Shown one piece after another: positions 1 through 5,494 of a stretch of 6,213 nt of DNA (position 1 is the first letter of the stretch; each line of letters begins with the position of its first letter). Origin of the DNA: an uncultured Ruminococcus sp. (lineage in GTDB: Bacteria > Bacillota > Clostridia > Oscillospirales > Ruminococcaceae). The notes beneath the pieces are model-generated. The model had not been told where the DNA came from, searched no databases, and saw nothing but the letters and a program-made list of their open reading frames with translations. A program made the position numbers and the translations under genes. The DNA is taken from assembly GCA_947177375.1 (NCBI GenBank), contig CAMWUF010000071.1, forward strand, positions 1 to 6,213, read 5' to 3'.

Positions 1-5
1 TTTAA

Positions 6-1331
6 TTATAGTGTAGAAGAAATAAATGCATCATAAATACATCTGATTGCCTGATGTAAATCATGTTCATTGACACCAACAATGACATTTAATTCACTTG
101 ACCCTTGGTCAATCATTTTCACATTAATTCTTGCATGTGCAAGAGACGCAAAAATTCTTGCCGCAGTCCCTCTTGTTTTTCTCATGCCACGTCCCACAAC
201 TGCCAACAAAGCAATATCTGGTTCAATTTCTACTACATCTGGATTAACAGCTTTTCTTAATTCAGCAAGCAATTGTTCTTCTTTGCCTTTCAAAGCGTCT
301 GCGTCAGCAATAATACTTAATGTGTCAATACCAGATGGCATATGTTCTACTAAAATGCCCATATCTGCGAAAATATTTAACACATCACGCACAAAACCAA
401 CTTCACTATTCATCATAGCTTTTTCTAAATTGACAGCACAGAAGCCTTTTTTACCTGCAATACCTGTAATCGTGCGTATACTATGTTCTTCTGTATCACT
501 ATCAGGAATAATTAATGTTCCAGCATCTTCTGGCTGATTTGTATTTTTAATATTAATTGGAATACCTGCTGTACGAACAGGGAAAATAGCGTCTTCATGC
601 AAAACAGAAAATCCCATATAGGACAATTCCCGCAATTCTTTATAAGTAATAACAGGGATAACAATTGGATTTTCAACAACTCTAGGGTCTGCCACCAGTA
701 CACCAGAAACATCTGTCCAGTTTTCGTAAATAGACGCATGTAAAGCCCTTGCCACAAGTGAACCTGTTACATCAGAACCGCCACGGGAAAATGTTCTGAC
801 AACGCCACTGACAGATTTGCCATAAAAACCAGGGATAACAGCATGTGTCACATCTTTTAAACGTTCTCTTAATTTTGCTCTTGTTTCATGACGTTGCATT
901 ACACCATCATCAGAAAAAACAATCACATCAGCAGCATCAATAAATTCAAAATCTAAATATTTTGCAATAATTTTGCCATTTAAAAATTCTCCACGGCTTG
1001 CCGCATATTCCTTGCCAGCAGTTGCCAAATTTTTCTTAATTTCAGCAAATTCTTCTTCCAAAGATAAATTTAATGCTAAACCGTCAATAATTTCTTGATA
1101 ACGATTTTTAATATTCTCAAAATCAGAATCAAAATTTTCTCCAAGACTAGCTTTTTCATAACAAGCATATAACATATCAGTTACTTTAATATCATCTGAA
1201 AATCTTTTACCTGGAGCAGATGGTACAACAAAACGTCGTTCTGCATCACTTTTTATAATAGCACTTGCTTTTTTAATCTGATTTGCATCAGCCAAACTGC
1301 TTCCGCCAAATTTCACTACTTTTACGCCCAT
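6..1331 (-). CDS. lysC: Aspartate kinase (YclM-like, monofunctional, C-terminal ACT domains)
   Basis: Phosphorylates L-aspartate to 4-phospho-aspartate, the first step toward lysine, diaminopimelate, threonine and methionine; cytosolic. The 441-residue product is the usual length for a monofunctional aspartokinase. Visible motifs are the N-terminal nucleotide-binding KFGGSS (residues 7-12), an SAPGKR segment followed by a KVTD motif as in Bacillus YclM, SRGGSDVTG (182-190), WTDVSGVLVADPR (205-217), and two ACT domains at about 289-360 and 371-441. The second ACT domain carries AVVGRGM and IDQGSSE, typical of effector-binding aspartokinases. ACT domains predict feedback inhibition; B. subtilis YclM responds to lysine plus threonine, but effector identity here is inference. 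The ATG at 1331 was chosen over the TTG at 1340 because AAAGGA lies 10 nt upstream of the ATG but only 1 nt from the TTG. The stop codon is TAA at 8-6. It is transcribed divergently from its right neighbour; its downstream neighbour is outside the window. The symbol lysC is used generically. Confidence 0.95.
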   Translation of the reverse strand: MGVKVVKFGGSSLADANQIKKASAIIKSDAERRFVVPSAPGKRFSDDIKVTDMLYACYEKASLGENFDSDFENIKNRYQEIIDGLALNLSLEEEFAEIKKNLATAGKEYAASRGEFLNGKIIAKYLDFEFIDAADVIVFSDDGVMQRHETRAKLRERLKDVTHAVIPGFYGKSVSGVVRTFSRGGSDVTGSLVARALHASIYENWTDVSGVLVADPRVVENPIVIPVITYKELRELSYMGFSVLHEDAIFPVRTAGIPINIKNTNQPEDAGTLIIPDSDTEEHSIRTITGIAGKKGFCAVNLEKAMMNSEVGFVRDVLNIFADMGILVEHMPSGIDTLSIIADADALKGKEEQLLAELRKAVNPDVVEIEPDIALLAVVGRGMRKTRGTAARIFASLAHARINVKMIDQGSSELNVIVGVNEHDLHQAIRCIYDAFISSTL

Positions 1332-1341
1332 AATAAACAAA

Positions 1342-1347
1342 TCCTTT
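1342..1347 (-). promoter_or_regulatory. Ribosome binding site of aspartate kinase
   Basis: On the minus strand the sequence reads AAAGGA, 10 nt before the ATG at 1331. An in-frame TTG at 1340 would lie only 1 nt from this site, so the site decides for the ATG and a 441-residue protein. Confidence 0.75.
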
Positions 1348-1373
1348 CCAAATTTTTTATTTTTAACATATTA

Positions 1374-1402
1374 ATTATATGCTATTTCAGAAAAAAAATC
1401 AA
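1374..1402 (-). promoter_or_regulatory. Sigma-A-type promoter of aspartate kinase
   Basis: On the minus strand TTGATT (1402-1397) is followed after exactly 17 nt by a perfect TATAAT (1379-1374). Transcription would start near 1367, giving a leader of about 36 nt. That is far too short for a lysine riboswitch or a T-box, so regulation is probably through the ACT domains or a DNA-binding protein. Confidence 0.7.
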
Positions 1403-1562
1403 TTGGAAATGCACACAAAATTTTTTTAGATAAAAATGTTTTTTTAGTAAATACGCATGTATTTGATACAAGGACATTTTTGCATGAACAAGGCAACTGC
1501 ATAAAAATATTGATAAAAGTGTTCAAAAACAGTAAAATATCTACAAAAAAATGAATAAACAA

Positions 1563-1591
1563 TTGACAAAATCAAATAAAAGTAGTATAAT
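1563..1591 (+). promoter_or_regulatory. Perfect-consensus sigma-A promoter of the DUF3592-like gene
   Basis: TTGACA (1563-1568) and TATAAT (1586-1591) are both exact consensus and separated by 17 nt, the optimal spacing. Transcription would start near 1598, giving a leader of about 65 nt before the ATG at 1663. The -10 box lies within a palindrome that is listed separately. Confidence 0.88.
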
Positions 1592-1598
1592 ATTATAC
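1585..1598. promoter_or_regulatory. 14-bp perfect palindrome over the -10 box (candidate operator)
   Basis: GTATAATATTATAC is its own reverse complement. It covers the -10 hexamer and reaches the expected transcription start, so a dimeric repressor bound here would block polymerase. It also creates a TATAAT on the minus strand (1597-1592), but no -35-like hexamer sits 17 nt upstream on that strand, so a back-to-back promoter is unlikely. That it is an operator is inference; A/T-rich palindromes arise readily by chance. Confidence 0.4.
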
Positions 1599-1651
1599 AG
1601 AAATCAAATATTGGACACTTTTTATTAAATTAGATAGCTAATCATAGTATC

Positions 1652-1656
1652 GGAGG
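1652..1656 (+). promoter_or_regulatory. Ribosome binding site of the DUF3592-like gene
   Basis: GGAGG lies 6 nt before the ATG at 1663, a strong and well-spaced Shine-Dalgarno. It is good evidence that this short gene is really translated. Confidence 0.85.
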
Positions 1657-1662
1657 TAAATA

Positions 1663-2028
1663 ATGTCAATCACAGTTTTATTGTTAGGAATCGCTCTTAT
1701 CGCATTCAGAATATGGTGGTGTATTGGAATAACCATTAATGGACAAACTCTGTGTCAGGGCAAAATGGTAATGATTGACCCTGATACTGACCAACTTACC
1801 ATAGAATATACTTACAAAAAAGAAAAGTTTTTTCATACTTTCAGTTACAAGTCTTTTCCTCTTGGTGTTAAAAGACAGGGTGTAAAAGTACCTGTTTTCG
1901 TTGAAAAAGATAATCCTGAAAATATAACAAAAGTCCTACAGGGATATTATGATTATGGTGCGCTTAGTCGACTTGCCCTGCTTTTCGGCTGTATTTTTAC
2001 TTTAGCAGGTCTTGTTAGCTTATTATGA
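1663..2028 (+). CDS. Small two-helix membrane protein, DUF3592-like
   Basis: A 121-residue protein of unknown function. Residues 1-24 form a hydrophobic segment ending in FRIWWCIGI, and residues 100-121 form a second one running to the C-terminus. Between them, about 33-90, lies a beta-rich soluble domain: GKMV, then IEYTYKKEKF, then GVKVPVFVEKDNPENI. A helix-beta domain-helix layout with a Tyr-containing strand pair and a terminal 'G-x-x-V-x-V-...-NP' segment is the pattern of DUF3592 proteins. The assignment is by pattern only. The gene has its own perfect promoter and GGAGG site upstream and a terminator 42 nt downstream, so it is probably transcribed alone. Neither neighbour suggests a function. 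That it is a real gene is very likely; the family is moderately likely. Confidence 0.82.
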   Translation: MSITVLLLGIALIAFRIWWCIGITINGQTLCQGKMVMIDPDTDQLTIEYTYKKEKFFHTFSYKSFPLGVKRQGVKVPVFVEKDNPENITKVLQGYYDYGALSRLALLFGCIFTLAGLVSLL

Positions 2029-2069
2029 TAGTCAGAAACTTTGATTTGCGTTTTCAGATATACATCATT

Positions 2070-2102
2070 GCAGTAAGGAGAACACTCTCCTTGCTGTTTT
2101 TT
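2070..2102 (+). terminator. Intrinsic terminator after the DUF3592-like gene
   Basis: GCAGTAAGGAGA (2070-2081) pairs with TCTCCTTGCTGT (2086-2097) across the loop ACAC, giving a 12-bp stem with two G-T pairs. A T-tract runs from 2097 to 2102. It sits 42 nt after the stop codon and separates this gene from the paaK operon. The side left of the stem lacks an A-tract, so it should work mainly for plus-strand transcripts. Confidence 0.9.
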
Positions 2103-2287
2103 ATTCAAGCGTGTGCTGATGCGTTATTTTTTTGAATTAAAGTTTTACCATCTGATACAGCATTTGATATCCATCAATGAACATCTCATTAGTGAAATTA
2201 CTAATTATAGTATACTTTTTTATGGCATTTTGCACAAATTTTCAATATTTTTTCATGCGATTGCCCTGTTTGTATGACATAAGAAGC

Positions 2288-2316
2288 TTGACAGAAAGCA
2301 AAAAATATGTTATAAT
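2288..2316 (+). promoter_or_regulatory. Strong extended -10 sigma-A promoter of the paaK-iorA operon
   Basis: TTGACA (2288-2293) and TATAAT (2311-2316) are exact consensus with a 17-nt spacer, and TGT at 2308-2310 adds the extended -10 (TGn) element. The start would be near 2323, leaving a leader of about 92 nt. On sequence alone this is a very strong promoter, so control is likely by a repressor or within the leader. Confidence 0.9.
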
Positions 2317-2347
2317 AATACAAATCATGTAAATATTACTTTTATTT

Positions 2348-2378
2348 AACAGTTTTCAAAATAAAATTGTTTTTTTTT
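2348..2378 (+). promoter_or_regulatory. Terminator-like hairpin in the paaK leader (candidate attenuator)
   Basis: AACAGTTTT (2348-2356) can pair with AAAATTGTT (2363-2371) across a 6-nt loop, with one G-T pair. An uninterrupted run of nine T's (2370-2378) begins at the foot of the stem. It lies roughly 26-56 nt into the predicted transcript and about 36 nt before the start codon. The order hairpin then U-tract is that of an intrinsic terminator, but the stem has only one G-C pair, so termination would be weak. It may be only a chance feature of A/T-rich DNA. Confidence 0.35.
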
Positions 2379-2400
2379 ACAAGAATATATTTCAATCAGA

Positions 2401-2405
2401 AAGGA
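2401..2405 (+). promoter_or_regulatory. Ribosome binding site of paaK
   Basis: AAGGA, within AGAAAGGAAG, lies 9 nt before the ATG at 2415. It supports that start over an in-frame TTG at 2367, which has no Shine-Dalgarno and lies in the leader hairpin. Confidence 0.8.
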
Positions 2406-2414
2406 AGAAATCAC

Positions 2415-3719
2415 ATGTTTTTTCAAAAAGACATTGAAACCATGTCACGACAGGAAATTGAACACTTGCAATTAGAGCGTTTGAAACATCAGGTACAGTA
2501 TTGCATGGACAATGTAGAATTTTATCATAAACGTTTAACAGAAGCAGGTGTTACTGCTGATAAAATTAAAACTCTGTCAGATATACAATATATTCCCTAT
2601 ACAACAAAAGCTGATATCAGAGATAATTATCCATTCGGACTATTTGCCACACCTATGAAAGAAATTGTTAGAATTCATGCCTCTAGTGGAACAACTGGAA
2701 AGCCTACGGTTGTTGGCTATACCCGTAATGATTTAAATAACTGGAGTGACTGTGTAGCAAGACTTTGTACAGCAGTTGGTGTGAATGATACTGATATTGC
2801 ACAGATTTCTTTTGGTTATGGATTATTTACAGGAGCGTTAGGCTTGCACTATGGTCTTGAAAAAATAGGCTGTGCTGTGATTCCGATTTCATCAGGAAAT
2901 ACCAAAAAGCAAGCCATGATTTTAAAAGATTTCGGCACAAGTGTGTTAATCAGTACGCCGTCTTATGCGATGTATATGAGCGAAGTTGCCCATGAAATGG
3001 GAATTTCTAATGATGAATTAAAATTAAGAATTGGTTTATTTGGTTCAGAGGGCTGTACCAATGCACTTCGTGATAAAATTGAAAAAGGTTTTGGCTTATT
3101 CTCTACAGATAATTATGGCATGAGTGAATTAATGGGTCCCGGCGTTGCAGGAGAATGTGAATATCGTTGTGGCTTACATTTTGCAGAAGACCATTTTATT
3201 CCAGAAGTCATTAACAGCGAAACTGGCGAAGTACTCCCAGCAGGAGAAAAAGGCGAACTTGTGATTACAACTCTCACAAAAGAAGGAATTCCTATGCTTC
3301 GTTATCGTACCAAAGATATTACCAGAATTCATTATGAAACATGTAAATGTGGCAGAACACATGCCCGCATGGAAAAAGTACAAGGCAGAAGTGATGATAT
3401 GCTGAAAATCCGTGGTGTGAATGTTTTCCCATCTCAGATTGAAAGCGTTATGGCAAATATTGAGGGCATTTCTCCGCATTATGAATTAATTCTGACCAGA
3501 AAAAATTATACAGATTACTTAGAAGTCAGAATTGAAATCATTGATGAAAAATTATTAGAAAATTTTTCTGATTTGGAACGTCTGCAAAAACAATCTGCTG
3601 ATAAATTAAAAACAGTGTTAGGAATTCAGGCAAAAGTAACGCTTGTTGCTCCAAAATCTATCCAACGTTATGAGGGCAAAGCCAAACGTATTATTGACAA
3701 ACGAAATGAAAACCAGTAA
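2415..3719 (+). CDS. paaK: Phenylacetate-CoA ligase-type arylacetate-CoA ligase (AMP-forming)
   Basis: Activates an aryl-acetate (phenylacetate or a hydroxyphenyl- or indole-acetate) with ATP and CoA to the aryl-acetyl-CoA, AMP and pyrophosphate; cytosolic. At 434 residues it matches the family length. Visible ANL-superfamily motifs are the phosphate-binding SSGTTGKPT (90-98), NYGMSE (233-238), RYRTKD (296-301), the hinge region GRSDDMLKIRG (324-334), and a C-terminal GKAKR with the expected late lysine. CKCGRTH (310-316), also common in this family, may hold a structural metal. The N-terminus, with MSRQEIEHLQLERLK, is the usual PaaK opening and supports the 2415 start. iorA follows 36 nt later with no terminator between, and the two enzymes share arylacetyl-CoA. 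Archaeal and clostridial genomes often pair this ligase with indolepyruvate oxidoreductase. No phenylacetate ring-degradation gene is visible, so a link to Ior is more likely than aerobic phenylacetate catabolism. The exact aryl substrate cannot be read from the sequence. Confidence 0.93.
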   Translation: MFFQKDIETMSRQEIEHLQLERLKHQVQYCMDNVEFYHKRLTEAGVTADKIKTLSDIQYIPYTTKADIRDNYPFGLFATPMKEIVRIHASSGTTGKPTVVGYTRNDLNNWSDCVARLCTAVGVNDTDIAQISFGYGLFTGALGLHYGLEKIGCAVIPISSGNTKKQAMILKDFGTSVLISTPSYAMYMSEVAHEMGISNDELKLRIGLFGSEGCTNALRDKIEKGFGLFSTDNYGMSELMGPGVAGECEYRCGLHFAEDHFIPEVINSETGEVLPAGEKGELVITTLTKEGIPMLRYRTKDITRIHYETCKCGRTHARMEKVQGRSDDMLKIRGVNVFPSQIESVMANIEGISPHYELILTRKNYTDYLEVRIEIIDEKLLENFSDLERLQKQSADKLKTVLGIQAKVTLVAPKSIQRYEGKAKRIIDKRNENQ

Positions 3720-3739
3720 TTTATTTAAAATTTAAAAAA

Positions 3740-3743
3740 GGAG
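3740..3743 (+). promoter_or_regulatory. Ribosome binding site of iorA, unusually far from the start
   Basis: GGAG, within AAGGAGA, lies 12 nt before the ATG at 3756, longer than the usual 5-10 nt. No in-frame ATG, GTG or TTG lies closer, and the protein from 3756 begins with the family's normal N-terminus, so the start stands. The spacing may lower initiation of iorA relative to paaK. Confidence 0.65.
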
Positions 3744-3755
3744 ATTGATTTTGAC

Positions 3756-5486
3756 ATGAAAGAATTATTAATCGGCAATGCTGGAGTAGCCAGAGGTTTA
3801 TACGAAGCTGGTGTAGAAGTCATTTCTAGTTATCCAGGAACGCCCAGCACGGAAATTACAGAATTTGCTTCAAAATATGATGAAATTTACTGTGAATGGG
3901 CTCCCAATGAAAAAGTTGCTTTAGAAACAGCTTTTGGTGCGTCTCTAAGAGGTGTAAGAACAGCTTGTGCGATGAAACATGTCGGCTTAAATGTTGCCGC
4001 TGACCCATTATTTACGTTATCTTATACAGGTGTCACAGGTGGACTTGTTATTTGTGTTGCTGATGACCCTGCAATGCATTCTTCTCAGAATGAACAGGAT
4101 TCCAGACATTATGCAATTGGTGCAAAAGTACCTATGTTAGAACCTGCTGATTCGTCAGAATGCAAAGAATTTGCAAAACTAGCATTTGAAATTTCTGAAC
4201 AATTTGATACACCTTGTTTATTACGTGTCTGTACAAGAATTGCCCATGCACAAAGCATTGTGAATTTAGAAAATCGTGTCGTTTCTGAACAGAAAGCTTA
4301 TGAAAAAAATCCACAAAAATATATTATGTCTCCTGCAAATGCTATCAAGAGACACCCATTTGTAGAAGAACGTACCAAAAAATTAACAGAATATGCTGAA
4401 ACTTCAGCAATTAATAAACTTGAAATTGGTGGTACACAAATTGGTATTATTACATCTGGGGCTTGCTATCAATATGTCAAAGAAGTATTTGGTGATGCAG
4501 TCAGTGTTTTAAAACTTGGCATAATAAATCCTTTGCCAGTACAGAAAATTAAAGATTTTGCTAAAATGGTGAGCAAACTCTATGTCATTGAAGAACTTGA
4601 CGGCATTATCGAAACGCATTGCAGAAATATTGGTGTAGAAGTCATCGGCAAAGAATTATTTTCACCATTGGGCGAATATTCTCAAAAAAGCATTGCAGAA
4701 GCATTTCATATGCCTGCAAAAGATTTTATCACACCAGATACAGAAATTCCAATGCGTCCGCCTGTGATGTGTTCTGGTTGTCCGCACAGAGGAATATTTT
4801 ATTTATTAGCTAAGCATAAAATTACTGTCTTAGGTGACATTGGCTGTTATACATTGGGGTCAGCTCCGCCTTTGTGTGCATTAGATTCTACTTTGTGCAT
4901 GGGTGCGTCTGTTTCCAGTATCCATGGCTTTAATAAAGCTTCTAAAGGCGAATCAGAACACAAAACAGTTGCTGTCATTGGTGATTCAACATTTATGCAT
5001 TCTGGTATGACGGGACTTGCTAATATTGCCTATAATGGTTCAAATTCTACAGTGATTATTTTGGATAATTCTATTACAGGCATGACAGGACATCAACAAA
5101 ACCCAACAACAGGCTATAATATTAAAGGCGACCCTGCCACAAAAATTGATTTAGAAGCATTATGTCATGCATTGGGCATTCAGCGAGTAAAAATCATAGA
5201 CCCTTATGATTTAGACGAATGCGAAAAGGTTCTCAAAGAAGAACTTGCTGTTGATGAACCGTCTGTCATTATTTCACGCCGTCCTTGCGTATTATTAAAA
5301 CATGTAAAAGCAAAACCACCTGTTATGATTGATAAAAATAAATGCAGAAGCTGCAAAAAATGTATGAAATTAGGTTGTCCGTCTATTCATATTGATAGTG
5401 ACGGCAAAGCAGGTATTGATAATACATTATGTGTCGGCTGTGGTGTATGTGAGCAATTATGTCCATTTGATGCAATTACAGGTTAA
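3756..5486 (+). CDS. iorA: Indolepyruvate:ferredoxin oxidoreductase, alpha subunit
   Basis: Large subunit of the TPP-dependent enzyme that converts aryl-pyruvates (indolepyruvate, phenylpyruvate, hydroxyphenylpyruvate) plus CoA to aryl-acetyl-CoA and CO2, reducing ferredoxin; reversible and oxygen-sensitive. The 576-residue protein is slightly shorter than many family members but has every expected part. The N-terminal domain contains GNAGVARGLYEAGV (7-20) and YPGTPSTEI (26-34). A mid-domain follows, then the family signature CSGCPHRG (339-346). The TPP-binding stretch starts at GDS (409-411) and closes at DN (437-438), followed by a GMTGHQQNPTTG segment. The C-terminal ferredoxin-like domain has two cysteine sets, C530/533/536/541 (CxxCxxCx4CP) and C559/562/565/569 (CxxCxxCx3CP), for two [4Fe-4S] clusters. 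It lies 36 nt after paaK in one operon. The partner gamma-domain subunit, iorB, is not present between paaK and the right edge. Confidence 0.96.
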   Translation: MKELLIGNAGVARGLYEAGVEVISSYPGTPSTEITEFASKYDEIYCEWAPNEKVALETAFGASLRGVRTACAMKHVGLNVAADPLFTLSYTGVTGGLVICVADDPAMHSSQNEQDSRHYAIGAKVPMLEPADSSECKEFAKLAFEISEQFDTPCLLRVCTRIAHAQSIVNLENRVVSEQKAYEKNPQKYIMSPANAIKRHPFVEERTKKLTEYAETSAINKLEIGGTQIGIITSGACYQYVKEVFGDAVSVLKLGIINPLPVQKIKDFAKMVSKLYVIEELDGIIETHCRNIGVEVIGKELFSPLGEYSQKSIAEAFHMPAKDFITPDTEIPMRPPVMCSGCPHRGIFYLLAKHKITVLGDIGCYTLGSAPPLCALDSTLCMGASVSSIHGFNKASKGESEHKTVAVIGDSTFMHSGMTGLANIAYNGSNSTVIILDNSITGMTGHQQNPTTGYNIKGDPATKIDLEALCHALGIQRVKIIDPYDLDECEKVLKEELAVDEPSVIISRRPCVLLKHVKAKPPVMIDKNKCRSCKKCMKLGCPSIHIDSDGKAGIDNTLCVGCGVCEQLCPFDAITG

Positions 5487-5494
5487 ATAAAACC

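Larger units (their letters stand above)
1332..1662. other. Divergent intergenic region between aspartate kinase and the small membrane protein
   Basis: This is 331 nt of very A/T-rich non-coding DNA. It holds the aspartate kinase promoter at its left end and the promoter of the DUF3592-like gene at its right end; both are listed separately. Between them is an inverted repeat, AAATAC-gcat-GTATTT (1449-1464), which could be an operator or chance. There is also a weaker plus-strand promoter-like pair, TTGATA (1510-1515) and TAAAAT (1533-1538) with 17 nt between, which in such A/T-rich sequence may be coincidental. No convincing gene is visible on either strand. Confidence 0.6.
2103..2414. other. 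Non-coding region upstream of paaK
   Basis: These 312 nt hold the paaK promoter (2288-2316) and leader hairpin (2348-2378), both listed separately. Left of the promoter I see only weak dyads: a TTGAT/ATCAA pair (2164-2177), an ATTAGT/ACTAAT pair with a 6-nt loop (2188-2205), and the 8-bp palindrome AGTATACT (2209-2216) running into a T-tract. Any of these could be an operator or chance. I see no coding sequence. Confidence 0.6.

Noticed and set aside
70..757. Frames of 155 codons (70-537, plus strand) and 81 codons (512-757, minus strand)
   Set aside because: Both lie wholly inside the aspartate kinase gene, whose motifs are unmistakable; their products have no recognisable features.
1484..1504. 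Six-codon frame ATG...TAA with an AAGGA 9 nt upstream
   Set aside because: It could be a leader peptide, but it has no regulatory codon run, no attenuator hairpin follows, and such short frames are expected by chance.
1510..1538. Second plus-strand promoter-like pair TTGATA-17-TAAAAT
   Set aside because: Each hexamer has a mismatch, and such pairs are frequent in A/T-rich DNA; the perfect promoter at 1563-1591 is sufficient. It is kept only as a note in the intergenic entry.
1371..1562. 63-codon minus-strand frame between the aspartate kinase and the small membrane gene
   Set aside because: Its low-complexity Phe/Ile/Leu-rich product follows from the A/T-rich DNA. It overlaps the aspartate kinase promoter and has no Shine-Dalgarno.
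2188..2221. Inverted repeat ATTAGT/ACTAAT and the palindrome AGTATACT followed by T's, as a second terminator
   Set aside because: The stems are short, without G/C strength, and a strong terminator already lies at 2070-2102.
2367..2414. TTG start adding 16 residues to PaaK
   Set aside because: It has no Shine-Dalgarno, it lies in the T-tract of the leader hairpin, and the extra residues are not part of the normal PaaK N-terminus; the ATG at 2415 has AAGGA 9 nt upstream.
3174..3479. 101-codon minus-strand frame
   Set aside because: It is antisense to the conserved C-terminal motifs of paaK and has no supporting signals.
4132..4813. Frames of 60 codons (4132-4314, minus) and 64 codons (4619-4813, plus) within iorA
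   Set aside because: They are shadows of iorA, whose reading frame carries all the family motifs.
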